The notes below the pieces were generated by a model that was given only the letters and a program-made list of their open reading frames with translations, was not told the origin of the DNA and did not search any database. The position numbers and the translations under genes are program-made. Shown in pieces: positions 22,626 through 33,714 of a stretch of 64,000 bases of DNA (position 1 is its first letter; each line of letters begins with the position of its first letter). Source of the stretch: Zopfochytrium polystomum (taxonomy: Eukaryota; Chytridiomycota; Chytridiomycetes; Chytridiales; Chytridiaceae). Location of the stretch: contig JAIVFJ010000071.1 of assembly GCA_025765615.1 (NCBI GenBank), forward strand, positions 124,001-188,000, written 5' to 3'.

Positions 22626-24281
22626 TTATCCAGCCGCGTACGTAGACTTTGCACGGAAGTGCGCACCGTAGCGGTACACCAGGAACGGAGCCGGAATTCC
22701 CACGATCGCAATAAATCCCAGCACCGAGTTGCCCCAACCATAGTCTAGCTGGTCGTACATGGTCGTAGCAAACAGCGGGAACGCGAACCCAAAGATTGAC
22801 CGCAGCACCGACCCAGCCGCCATGGCGGACGCGGCGTAGCGGCGGTAGGCGTCGACGAGGTAAATGGTGATGACGAGAAACGGCACGGAGAACGACATGC
22901 CAAACAGGAATATGCCAATGTCCGGGAGGATCCAGTGGAGCGTGTTTTGTGCGGTCCATCCGTACAAGAACAGCGAGATGGGAAGGAGGAAGGCGAAAGG
23001 GATGGCGACGGGGAGTCGGAACTCTGGTTCCGCGACCCCGTTGTTCTGGTCGCGGAGGCGGAGGTATATTTTCTGCATGAAGGGGGCGGAGCCAAGACTG
23101 CCGACAAAGAGGCCGAGTCCAAGGCCGAGGTAGTGGAGGCCGGAGATTCCGAGGGCTTGGTTGTAGCGAACGAGCCAGAGCTTTGTGAAGGTGGAGAGGA
23201 CAAGGTATAGGAGGCCGTAGACGTAGGCCATGTAGACTGCGACAACCTGGACGATCGGCTGGGTGAAGAGCAAGATGAAGGGGCGTTTGATGGACTCGCC
23301 GAGCACGAGCGAGATGTTGCCGTGCAGAGACGAGGGTGGATTTTTGCCCGTCTTGGCGGCCTTGACAGCTAGCAGGCGCGGGGCGTACGACTCGGTCAGG
23401 AGGAACAAGTTTACCAGAATGACGATGCCGCCGATCATGGAGAGTGCGTGGAAAGTCCACTGCCAGTCGTACCGCTCCACAAGGAATGAACCGATGATGG
23501 GGCCAAACACGGGCCCAAGCGACGGTGCGAGTGAAAATATGATCAAGGCGATGCCAATCTCTTCAGGTTTGAAGATGTCGCTTAGGACGCCTGCGCCAAT
23601 CTGAATGGATGAGTCGGCGTTTAGTGCTTTCGAAACTACACAAAGAACCCAAAGAAGGAGGACCATACCGAGAGCGGTGCACTGCCCCCGACGCCGGCAA
23701 GGAACCGGAAAATGAGCATCTCCGTTACGTTCGTGGAATAAGTGCAAGCGATGTTGAAACCGACGAAACAAATGGCAGGAATCAGGATGACCCAGCGCCG
23801 TCCGTAGATTTCAGAAAGCGGGCCAAAGAAAAGCGGGCCAAGAGCGAAAGCCAAGACGAAAATGGAGAGCATCATCTCTTGGGTTACGGACGAAGTAACG
23901 CCGAATTCTGATTGAAAGGGAGAGAGAAACGCATACAAGTGAATCATGAATTCCAACAAAAAAAAAAAACCTATGCATCATACCTCTTGAGATGAGTGGG
24001 ATGGCGGGAGCAACGATGGACGACCCCATTGGTCCAACGATGCCGATCAATCCGACCTGTATTGTCATCGACCATTTCTTCGCCTTCGACCAGTTTCTGG
24101 GATTCTCAGGGTCATCTGGTCCATCCCAAGTCACCTAAAACGGGTCACTTCAGCCAATGGCAAAGCAGCATGGCAGAATTGTGGTTTAAACAGCCCTTAC
24201 CGCATTAGGATCTTCTACGACTTCAATGGTTGCCATGTGCTTGTCGCCGTGGTCCGCGTTGAGAGTGCCCTCTTCAGACAT
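22626..24281 (-). CDS. DHA1-type MFS transporter, copy 2
   Basis: Four exons, 24281-24201, 24134-23984, 23907-23669 and 23600-22626, have lengths identical to copy 1 and give 481 residues with no frameshift. It begins MSEEGTLNADHGDKHMATIE. Motif A ([11 protein letters not shown]) and the TM5 motif (SLGPVFGPIIGSFLVERY) are intact, as is the C-terminal YRYGAHFRAKSTYAAG. Promoter, introns and 3' flank align with copy 1, so the pair is a recent duplication. The substrate is unknown. Confidence 0.9.
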
Positions 24282-24371
24282 TTGTTCTTTCGGTTCCGAG
24301 GTCGGTTCGGTCTGTGGCAAGTAATGCACGAAGGCTGCTTTTGGACTGCTCACCAATCAGTTCATGTCGCT

Positions 24372-24379
24372 CATTTATA
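24372..24379 (-). promoter_or_regulatory. TATA box of transporter copy 2
   Basis: TATAAATG on the minus strand, 91-98 nt upstream of the ATG at 24281, at the same distance as in copy 1. Confidence 0.5.
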
Positions 24380-24562
24380 TGCAGACGCGATCAGACTTGT
24401 TTTCGTCGAAGACGGAGGAAGCCTCCCTCCCTCTCCCTCTCTCTCGCTCTCGTCTCTCGCCCTCATCCGCTCGCGGACGGAAAGACCGTTGGGGCTCTGT
24501 CGAGTGGGGCGGAATCGGAGACGGGAGTCCGGATTATCTTCGATCGAACCGTGCCCAGCGAC

Positions 24563-24570
24563 GACGGATG
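24563..24570 (+). promoter_or_regulatory. shared upstream element GACGGATG, copy 2
   Basis: GACGGATGAACATTCCGCGG lies 282 bp upstream of the start codon, matching copy 1 at 18054 except for one base. Confidence 0.45.
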
Positions 24571-25039
24571 AACATTCCGCGGCAGTGAGGTGGAAACGGA
24601 GTAATAAAAAGCAAGCAAAAAAAAGAGCGAGTCTGAACTGTTTGATGCAAATATTGCCTTACCGCCTCCTTATTTTACGGCCCGATTTCCGCCTCTGTCT
24701 GTTTGGAAGGTGCACAAAACTTGAAAAATTGGTAAGAAAAAGAGAAAAAGTTTTGAGTGGAAAAAAAAAAACAGTGGACAGATGGTCTTTCATGCATTCA
24801 CAAAACAAGACGGCAGGCACTAAAGAAAACAGAGCAGTTGCACAAAAACCCACTAAACAAAATGATATGTGGTTTTTTTGGGTGGATGCACGATAGCCTT
24901 GTGTATCTGCAGTTTAGCCTTGTGTGGATTGACGTTAGCCTTTTGTGTCTGTTTGCTTGCCTTGTGTGCGAATCTGTTGTTTGTGCGACTAAGGCTAGCC
25001 TCCGGCAACCTGGGGGCAATTGTGGCGCCGTAGTGGTGC

Positions 25040-25285
25040 AACCTAATCCTCGACTCGCAAAACGTCGTGTACGACAGCATCTCCTTCGCGGGCGGCTCCA
25101 CCAGCAAGAACCCGGCGAAAAACACGGACGGCTGGGACACGAAATGCAGCCTCGACAGCGGCGACGCCTGCTTGTCCTTCAAGCCCAACTCGACCAACAT
25201 CGTCGTGCAGAACCTCGTCTGCAACGGCTCGCACGGCGTCTCGGTCGGCTCGCTGCCCAACACAGGATTCGTGACGGACAACTAG
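25040..25285 (+). pseudogene. GH28 polygalacturonase fragment
   Basis: About 80 residues of a GH28 pectinase are readable: [23 protein letters not shown], then a shortened strand leading to [33 protein letters not shown] and a stop at 25283. In exo-polygalacturonases the second acidic motif is GDDC and is preceded by a strand of about 15 residues (roughly SDNIVIQDSVINN). Here the strand is missing and the catalytic Asp pair reads Asp-Ala. There is no N-terminal half and no signal peptide. The fragment is non-functional. Confidence 0.8.
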
Positions 25286-25825
25286 CAGTGCGTTAACGTC
25301 GACAAGTCCAAGCTGGCGATCAACTGCGACTCTGGTGCTGTCGATATTCCTTTGTTCTTTTTGTACCCGCGGCATCTTCGATTTCAAACATGGTTATCCC
25401 TCCTCAAGTTGATTGACTTCCATTCAGTGTGCCATTTTCGAGATCGCGTGTTTCGTGTTGGCACTCGTCAAAGTAACACACGAGATTAAGCAAAATCGTA
25501 AACTGTTTATTCAAATCAACGTTGGACTTCAACCTCAACGGTTGTTGCCCAGAAAACAGAGGCGACAAAGCCCCCCCTGCGAGGACGGGAAATTTACATT
25601 TTTAATGCAACGATGGTCACGGCCTTATTGTTGAAATAGTTTATTCGGTTTTGTTTTTCGTGACCCAATGAGACCAGTGCGATTGAAGAAGAGTTTTGTC
25701 AATTTGGACATCATGTTGATTGGCGAAAGGAATGAAGAGAACAACAAGTTTGATATCCCAAAAAAAACTGTTAACACAGTAGTGTTCAGAAGAAAAGACA
25801 AGAAGCTCCGAAATTTTCACCCCCA
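25286..25825. other. spacer downstream of transporter copy 3
   Basis: AT-rich sequence. A few bases after 25286 may still belong to the GH28 relic (QCVNVDKSKLAINCDSG in the same frame after the stop). No other gene was seen. Confidence 0.5.
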
Positions 25826-27500
25826 TCATCCCGCCGCGTATGTGGACTTTGCCCTAAAGTACGCGCCATACCGGTACACCAGCAGCGGCGCGGGGATGCC
25901 CACGATCGCAATAAATCCCAGCACCGAGTTCCCCCACCCGTAGTCGAGGCTGTCGTACATGGTCGTTGCAAACAGCGGGAACGCGAACCCAAAGATTGAC
26001 CGCAGCACCGATCCAGCCGCCATCGCAGACGCGGAGTAGCGGCGGTAGGCGTCGACGAGGTAAATGGTGATGACGAGGAACGGCACGGAGAACGCCATGC
26101 CGAAAAGGACGATGCCGAGGTCGGGCACGATCCAGTGGAGCGTGTTTTGGGCGGACCAGCCGTACAGGAACAGCGAGACGGGGAGGACAAAGGCGAACGG
26201 GATGGCGACGGGGAGACGGAACTCTGGCTCCGCGACGCCGTTGTTTTGTTCGCGGAGGCGGAGGTATATTTTTTGCATGAAGGGCGCGGAGCCGAGGCTG
26301 CCGACGAAGAGGCCGAGGCCCAGGCTGAGGTAGTGGAGGCCGGAGATGCCGACGGCTTGGTGGTAGCGGAGGATCCAGAGCTTTGTGAAGGTGGCGAGGA
26401 CGAGGTAGAGGAGGCCGTAGATGTAGGCCATGTAGACGGCGACGATTTGGACGATCGGCTGGGTGAAGAGCAGGATGAAGGGCCGCTTGATGGACTCGTT
26501 CAGAACGTGGGCGACGCTGCCGTGAAGCGACGCTGGCGGTTTTTTTCCCGAGTTTTGCGGCTTTGACGGCAAGCAGGCGCGGGGCGTACGACTCGCTGAG
26601 GAAGATCAAGTTTGACAGAATGACGGCGGCGCCGATCATGGAGAGCGTGTGGAAGGTCCACTGCCAGGCGTACCGCTCGACTAGGAACGAGGAGATGATG
26701 GGACCGAACACGGGCCCGAGCGACGGCGCGAGCGAAAAGACAATCATTCCGATTCCGATTTCCTCGGGCTTGAAGATGTCGCTGAGCACCCCTGCGCCAA
26801 TCTGGGTGGAGAACTTTGAGCGAGTGTTTGGGGCAGAAAAAAAAGCATTAACATCGTACCGAGAGCGGCGCACTGCCCCCGACACCGGAAAGGAACCGAA
26901 AGATGAGCATCTCGGTCAGGTTGGTGGAATACGTGCACGCAATGTTGAAGCCCAGGAAACAGATGGCGGGGATAAGGATGACCCAGCGGCGTCCGTAGAT
27001 TTCAGACAGCGGGCCAAAGAAGAGCGGGCCAAGAGCGAAAGCCAAGACGAAAATGGAAAGGATCATCTCCTGGCTTACTGACGAAGTGACACCGAAATCT
27101 GGGAGAAAACCCGGTTAGTTTCCGTCATTCCTTTCCGATCGCAGTAGGGGTGTTTGGAAGCGAAAAGACAAAACCGGCTTACCTTTTGAGATGAGGGGCA
27201 CGGCAGGCCCAACGATGGACGAGGCCATTGGCCCGATGATGCCAATCAAGCCTACTTGCATTGTCATGGACCACTTCTTCCCCTTTGACCAGTTCCGAGG
27301 ATTATTAGGATCGTCCGGTCCGTCCCATGTGACCTGGTCCAAACAAGTGAGTAAAGGTTTGGGTAGGAAGGGCGGTCAAGTGGCGGGTGGACAGTGACTC
27401 TAGCTACCTCGCTGGGATCGTCTTCGACGACGATGGCAGCCATCTGCGGCTTGCCATCGGCATCCTCCGCGTTGAGTGTTCCCGTCGGGCTCTCTGGCAT
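25826..27500 (-). CDS. DHA1-type MFS transporter, copy 3 (one +1 frameshift)
   Basis: Exons are 27500-27408, 27333-27183, 27098-26860 and 26801-25826. The start MPESPTGTLNAEDADGKPQM defines the second subgroup, shared with copies 4, 6 and the 36-kb pseudogene. The last exon is 976 nt against 975 in all intact copies. The extra base is in a T7 run (26540-26546; T6 in copy 4) that breaks the frame between AVKAAKLGKK and PPASLHG. Apart from that base all motifs are present: [29 protein letters not shown] and the C terminus YFRAKSTYAAG. It is either a very young pseudogene or a homopolymer sequencing error. Confidence 0.8.
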
Positions 27501-27794
27501 TGTGCGTGCGATCCTTCCACTCGAATGATCGCTGTTAGGTTGGTTCGGTCGTTCGGTCGGTTGGTTGGTCGGTCCGTGGTGGTGAGCTAGCTAGCGGTTG
27601 GTGGGGCGTCGTCAACTGCCGCAAAAACAGTGGGTGGGCCAGACGGACGATGCACGAAATGGGTGGGGGGTACTTATAAAAGTTGCTGGGGTGGATTGCG
27701 GTGTAGTTTCTGGTCAATTTTTCTACGTGCCGCGCCGGATCTTGCATGAGATTCTGGTGGACACGGAATGCGGAACACGGAAGGCACGCGATTC

Positions 27795-27813
27795 GACGGA
27801 TGTGCCGTCCGTC
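27795..27813 (+). promoter_or_regulatory. shared upstream inverted repeat, copy 3
   Basis: GACGGA-TGTGCCG-TCCGTC, a 6-bp perfect inverted repeat with a 7-base spacer, lies 295 bp upstream of the start. Copy 4 carries the same palindrome at 40593. A possible TATA box (TATAAGTA, minus strand) lies at 27671-27678. Confidence 0.5.
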
Positions 27814-27837
27814 GGGTCTGTCTGAAGAAGGCCATAT

Positions 27838-27862
27838 GGATGGATGGATGGATGGGTGGATG
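27838..27862. repeat. (GGAT)n short tandem repeat
   Basis: Five to six GGAT units lie upstream of transporter copy 3, just beyond the shared inverted repeat. Confidence 0.85.
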
Positions 27863-28860
27863 ATTGAATAGGGAAAAAATCCAACCATTGAGAAAAACAA
27901 GCAGCAGAGACGTCGTACCACTTTGGTGGTTCAGCCATTTGATTTGCAGACAGCGAACAAAAGTGCAAGGTCAAGGTCAATCAACCCTCTCTCAAATACC
28001 GTCTTCTCAGACAAATCCGGCCGAGTCCGCCGCTTGGGTAAGCCTGTCGCCTCGTCTCACGAATGGATGGCCTCCGCCGCGCCCCGGCATCGACTCTCAC
28101 TTTTGCGCCTCGATCGTCCTCCACATCCGATCCGTCTCTGTGCATCGTAAGCATCTGACAAGGCCACCAAACCGGTGAACGGTGAACGATGACGGTAAGG
28201 TCGAGATCGATAGGGATCGCGGCTAAAGGCTTTGCCGCCGCTTGCAAGCCGATGTCGTTAACAACTGTTTCTAATTTTTTTTCCCGGTGCTTTCCCACAC
28301 TAAGATTCATCTTCAGGTTCAAACATTTGCTTCTTGTTGGAACTTGCTAAGTTGTCCTCCTCTTGCAAACGCCTTTTCAATGTTGTAAATGATGAAGGTC
28401 TTAGATTTTTCCCAAAAATTAGTGAGGTTTTGTGAATGTATACAGAAACCTGCCTGTCTCCACACAGCGGTTTTCTATCATACGAAAAAAGACTACATTG
28501 GGGAAGGACTATTCCAAAACCTGGGATGGAGATAAACAGCTGGTGTAACCCTGGAGGCACAGTAGGATTTGTTGCTTCTTGCAACAAATTCTGCAAGCCA
28601 CATGTCTGAAACAAACTCCATCACCAGAGTCATAAGAAGCATGCAATTAAACTTGGTGCCATGGCCCATCAAAGTTAGTGAGAGGCAGGTAAAAATAATT
28701 CAGAGGGCTCACTGCTGAAAAGATTGCACAAATGTTTGACTTATTCTGTTGAATAGGAACCTCTGGAAAGTTGATGAAAGTAACATTCTTACACGCATTT
28801 GGTATGTTTGTGACTGAACAGACTTCTCGAATGATTGACAGAATCTTTGATGTCAGCTCT
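27863..28860. other. spacer, no recognisable gene
   Basis: Only short open frames without motif on either strand. Confidence 0.4.
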
Positions 28861-29125
28861 GTCAGGAACATGGCAGGACAGGGCAAGGCAGACAAGGAAC
28901 TGAGAGGAGTGATGATTGTATTGGAAACAATAATTCACTTGAGGGATGGGACAGGTCCCCCATCCCCCCTTTTATACCTTTTGAGAGTCTTCCTTGTCAA
29001 GACTCAAAGAAAGTTCCAGAAAGAGCAATTAGTAATACAATGATACCAATGATACCAATGACAACAAGACAAGTCAGGAAAGCAAAGAAGGTTCAGAGGT
29101 TTCCAGTGGGTGATTCATAACAAGA
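28861..29125. repeat. dispersed repeat, copy B
   Basis: This is homologous to 19405-19620 with about 100 extra bases in the middle (around 28935-29035, including TTATACCTTTTGAGAGTC). It overlaps the 3' end of the open frame on the minus strand at 29074-29544, which suggests that the repeat is the tail of a mobile element. Confidence 0.75.
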
Positions 29126-29544
29126 GAGGTGAGAACAATGAGCTCCATAGCGTCTTTCATTTCATCCAGCTGATGCCGAGCTGCACTCGTAAACTTGAGG
29201 AATGTTCCAGTGTGGTATATGGGTTCCTCCGCAGCAGTGAACTGAGAGAGCTGACTGTTCACTCCTAGATTCATGGTTTGACCCCCCATAAATTGGAGCA
29301 CCTCCTCAATGGCAAGCCACGCAGCAATGAAATTTCGATTATTGGAAGAATCAACATTTTTGGCTTCCCCAAAGGGTAGCATGTTGAAGCAGTACTTCCA
29401 CACAGACTCAAGTCCCTCAGACTGAAAGAATACATTGAGTTTTACAACAACATCACATGCTGATTGGGAAAATCTGGCGACAATGACAGTGATTTTGCCA
29501 CTTTTTGTATGGTCTGGGGAGATCTTCACCATGCAAGTATTCAT
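29074..29544 (-). CDS. hypothetical, probably mobile-element ORF
   Basis: An ATG-started frame of 156 residues. It contains ITVIVARFSQSACDVVVKL, GLESVWKYCFNMLPFGEAK and FIAAWLAIEEVLQFMGGQT and resembles no family I can name. The last 20 residues are encoded by the dispersed repeat also found at 19.4 kb. The frame is open for another 89 codons upstream, through a low-complexity stretch, without an ATG. Its age and function are unknown. Confidence 0.35.
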   Translation of the reverse strand: MNTCMVKISPDHTKSGKITVIVARFSQSACDVVVKLNVFFQSEGLESVWKYCFNMLPFGEAKNVDSSNNRNFIAAWLAIEEVLQFMGGQTMNLGVNSQLSQFTAAEEPIYHTGTFLKFTSAARHQLDEMKDAMELIVLTSLVMNHPLETSEPSLLS

Positions 29545-29879
29545 CGTGCTCGCTGGGGGCTGAGTGCTGCTATTTAATGGTGGCGGTAGGGGAAGCGATG
29601 ATGGTGCAATTGCAGTTGCAGGAGTGATTGCAGGTGGCTGCAGTGATGATAGTGCGATTGCGATCAGAGGGGAGGTGGCGGCAGTGATGATGGTGCAATC
29701 GCAATCACGGCAGTGGCAATTGGGCTTGCTGTGCCAGCGGTTGGCGACGCACTGTTGGATGGTATCAGCGGAGGTGGGGAGATCTGCGGCATGGAAGTGT
29801 CCATAAGGCAAAAATGAAACGAAATTAAAGAAAAAGCCCCCTTAAAATTCAGACAGACAGCGCAACTTCAGGTAGGTTC

Positions 29880-30070
29880 ACAATGGCGCCCCCAAAAGCG
29901 ATTGCTGGAACGATTCAAAAAACTATCGCTGGAGCGATTGCAAAAAACGATCGCTTCTGCGATCACAATGGCGCCCGCAAGAGGGATCGCTAGTTGCGAC
30001 TGCAGAAGCTATTGCAAGAGTGATCGCTGGAATGTGATTGCAGGATCGATCCCAGAAAATGATCTCAAAG
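29880..30070. repeat. degenerate direct repeats rich in GCGATYGC
   Basis: The words CACAATGGCGCCC and AGCGATTGC/GGATCGCT recur with a spacing of about 86 bases, and GCGAT/ATCGC half-palindromes appear at least eight times. No coding sense was seen. Confidence 0.55.
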
Positions 30071-31941
30071 CCGATCAAATTGACAAACCGCCTGAGTGCG
30101 TGCACTCTCTCTTGCTCTCTGACTCTCTCAGCGCCCTCTGTCTGTTTCCTTCCATTAAGTCCACTCAAACACACACACACACACACACACACACTCAGAA
30201 AGCGCCACTTATATTTTCTGACAGTCGCTTTATTTCAAAGAAAAGAAACCATTGCTCAACATGTCCGCCCAACAAAACTCTCCTTTGAAACCTTCTAAGC
30301 AGAGCGCAAGCGCAAAGGGGAAGTATCCACAGTCCAAGTCTAAGATTTTCGCTATGACAAGTGCAATTTCTGTACGTCTTCTTGTGTGAGACTACACCAA
30401 GGTCTCAATGATAAAGTCTAGGGATTGTATTTGCAAAAACAAGTGTACCTGTCATAAAACCGCAAGGATTGGGACCCCTATTATTATTCCTGGCTCTTTA
30501 GTTTCCAAGGTGTTATCAAAGTGTATTTGCAGCTAACCCATCTTTATTATTGGGCCTGCTTTTACTACTTTTGTCTTAACAGTTTCTGTTGTGCCAGGGT
30601 TTTCTCAACATATTTTCTTTTTCGGTGACTAACAGAGACTGCCTGACTGCCTAGGGATGGGGTGCCTGACAAGCCGTACCCCAAGCCCGCCTAATTTATT
30701 ATTTATTTTTGGCACTTGTACATACATGCATAGGGTTGGGGGGACTCAATTTTCTCTCTCTCTGTTTTTGGGCCATTTCTCTTTTTCCTTTTTTCTTAAA
30801 TCTGGTTTCTGTCCGTTGGCACCAATACAGAGTCCCTTCAAATCCATCTGGCTCGCAAGGTGAGGGTAGTGAGAGATGGTACACACCCAGGTGTGTACAT
30901 GGTCCCTTCGTGGGGCTCCTCTTAAGGGGCCGTGGGTGGGGAATGCAGCTGGCCCCACCAGCGACTGTGTGACATTGCTGGCTCTGTGTTGGAGTGAGGA
31001 TCCCCAGTGCTTGCCCACTGCAGCGACAGTGGTGGTGATGGTGACGACGACGGCGTCGTCGTCCCCAACCTTCCCGTCCCCACGAGGTGTTGGTAGCTGC
31101 GCTCTGTGTGGCCCCTGACACCTGAGAGTTCGATCTACGAGTGCCTGCCTTGGCCCTATTGCTGTGAGAGTGAGATGTGTGAGTACAAGAGCAATGCGAT
31201 AAAGCCTGTTGGTCGAGTGATCGTGCTGACACAGCCTGGTGGGGTGCGCAGGAAAATGGAAGACCAATGCAACTGTTTCAGAGGTACAAGTGCAAATTGC
31301 CAACTGGAAACAAATATCACTTTAATAACTCCCAATGTTACAGTTGGTCAAGAAACACCCTTACTTTAACACTCATCAGTTCAGCTCCAACTGGCCGTTA
31401 AGAATGGTTCAGAGACACCACCGTATTGAGAGTAAGAGCAATGAGAAGAATGCCAAGATGGAGGCCCAGAAACGGGGTGTAGGTATGGCAGCGATGTGAC
31501 TGACACTTGGTGGAATTTAACCAGATTTTTCTTCGTCAGGGTTGTTTTGCAGTGTCAGAAACAGCAGTACACGCCATCGTCCTAAGGGACATAGTTATCA
31601 AATTGTACAACCAAACGCATCTGCATCTCACTGAAATCGTGCTTTCCACGGAATGGCTAAATGGAGGGCAACTGCTTGTGTTGATGGGGTGGCTGGTCCA
31701 GTCAAGCTGGTCCCTTTTATGGGCCAACAAAAGGGGCTGTACCACCCAAGGGACCAAGAATTTTGTCACTTATTTTCATAGAAGAATAATCGATTCATTT
31801 TGGTATGATTCAACGCCAAATCGACGGTCCTTTCCAATCCTTCAGTTGCTGCCGGCTCCTTCTGTGTTTGCCCAAGTAACAGAGGCTTCTGTGGGGAATG
31901 GTTGCAAAATATCCCATTGATGGCATTACAGCGCGGAAAGG
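30071..31941. other. spacer, no confident gene
   Basis: Contains an (AC)n microsatellite at about 30170-30193. Longer frames on both strands (for example 31507-31920 plus, 30699-31232 minus) lack ATG or family support. Confidence 0.4.
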
Positions 31942-32207
31942 ATTACAGCCTTATCCCTAAAACTTTGGGGAACCAACTTGATTTCAATTTGATTTCAATT
32001 TGATTTCAAGTCAGAATCAAGTCACAGAGGACTAGCCCAGAGACAGGCAGACAAACAACATCGCAGGAGGAAGGCTGATGGAAAAGTGGCCAGCTAAACA
32101 AGTCAGTCTCTGGCCCTTTGCTGCGGACTTGATTTCGACTTGAAACCAACTCGAAATCAACTTGAAATCAAGTTGGTTCCCCAAAGTTTTAGGGATACCG
32201 CTGTAAT
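31942..32207. mobile_element. mariner-type MITE, copy 1
   Basis: About 266 bp with long terminal inverted repeats. The left end reads TTACAGC then TATCCCTAAAACTTTGGGGA followed by ACCAACTTGATTTCAA; the right end is its reverse complement, closing in GCTGTAA. The core starts with CAGC and is flanked by TA on both sides, as expected for Tc1/mariner target duplication. TTGATTTCAA words repeat inside both arms. No coding sequence is present. Confidence 0.85.
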
Positions 32208-32214
32208 ACAAAAG

Positions 32215-32800
32215 GCAAGTTTTTTTTCCTTCTTTATCATATTGTCACGTGTGCAGGCGTTGCAAACTTCCATCACAAAATGGGATTGGAAACAGGGGTA
32301 GTGGACCAAAGCCCCGCTCAGTAAAAAAAACCCAGGCCAATTTTGACCAGCCTGTTTTGTTCTCCAACTCACGGATACGTCCCGAAATCAAAAGCAGATT
32401 ACGAGTCTGGCCGCTTGTTTAGAAAAAATGTGAATTGATAGTTTTTCTTCGGGACAGACTGAACGAATGTGTGGAGGAACTGTGAGAGAATGTTGCACGC
32501 CCAAATAAAACGAAGAAAGAAGAGAGAATTAAAAAGATAGGTGGATAAATGGAGAAATAAAAAGAGGTGCATTAACAAGCAAACAGATGCCGGCAAGAGA
32601 AAGTCTCCCATTTATCCAGTCGCGAACGTGGACTTTGCACGGAAGTGCGCGCTGTAGCGGTACACCAGGAACGGAGCCGGAATGCTCACAATTGCAATAA
32701 ATCCCAGCACCGAGTTGCCCCACCCGTAGTCCAGCTGGTTGTACATGGACGGAGCAAACAGCGGGAACGCGAACCCAAACATCGACCGCAGCACCGACGG
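32215..32800 (-). pseudogene. 3' transporter fragment on duplicated segment
   Basis: 32612-32800 encodes only the last 60-odd residues of the DHA1 protein ([20 protein letters not shown] through HFRAKSTFATG, stop). It is followed by about 400 bp (32215-32611) homologous to the 3' flank of copy 2 (22210-22625). Similarity stops abruptly near 32800. There is no upstream coding sequence, so this is a truncated segmental duplication. Confidence 0.85.
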
Positions 32801-33714
32801 CGGACGGGCGACCAAGAAGGTTTGCTCACAGTTCGGAACTGGGGATGGTGGAGGAACCCAAAAAAGGGTCACCCGCTGGAATTTTTTGTTCTAGAGCAAT
32901 TCTTAAGAAAAAAAAAATTTGGGTCGCCCGCGGAGATGCTCTGAAGCACTGGGTTCTTCCAATTTTTAGGAAGCTCAGCCACCACCGCACAGCCCTACGC
33001 CCTGCATGTGTGTTTGTGTGTGAGAGTGTGTGTGTGTGGTTGTGTGTGTGTCGAATTTCTTGCTTTATTCTCTCTTTTTTAATATTATTTTTAATTTTTA
33101 ATTTTTTTTTTTGCTTTGCTCACATTTTTTCGTCGGGTTAGGAGCGGAAAACACATCCGTCTGGCTGCGTTACCACCCATCGGAACTCGGAATGAGGCGG
33201 ATTCCAAGCCGCGCAACCGTTGGTGCTGACGTCACCCAGGCGGCTGCCGTTTTCGGTGGTGCGCCTCAACATGCTTGACATCCGGGAATGGCCGGAATTT
33301 ACTTGCCCAAAATTTTTTTCTTATTTATTTTTACACTAAATCGAAAAACACACGTTGGCGCGCCGCTCTCCGCTCAACTGTCGGACAGTGCGTAAACACT
33401 GTCATCAAATCGAAAGCTTTTTCTTTTCCTCTTGTGTGCCGCCTTCTGACGACAGCCACGACGAACGAGGACGAACGACGACAACGACGAGGGCGCGCGG
33501 ACGACGAGCAAGCATTCTCTGGGTAAGCAAATAAAACTCTGCGACCCAACAAGGGAGGCCGGGTGCTGTTGCCGCCTCGGGACTTTTTGGCTGCTTCGGG
33601 GTGAAACTAATCCCCTCCCACTCCCTTCCACTTCTGCGGCCTCGATTTTTGGTGACGCCGTACACTACGACTTCCACCATCACCATGGCCAGCCCTTGAG
33701 TAACATCGACCGCG
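32801..33714. other. spacer and promoter of the PAQR gene
   Basis: T- and GT-rich sequence (33005-33050, 33075-33115) followed by GA/CG-rich leader. No gene was recognised. Confidence 0.45.

Noticed and set aside
30699..31303. minus-strand frames of 177-185 codons
   Set aside because: No ATG-supported start, no family, and His/Arg runs from a CGTCGT-like repeat.
31507..31920. 137-codon plus-strand frame before the MITE
   Set aside because: It starts at a non-ATG codon, has no recognisable domain, and its AT-rich composition is that of the spacer.
32041..32170. possible CRISPR-like or palindromic array
   Set aside because: The repeated TTGATTTCAA words are the inner part of the MITE inverted repeats. 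There are no evenly spaced unique spacers.
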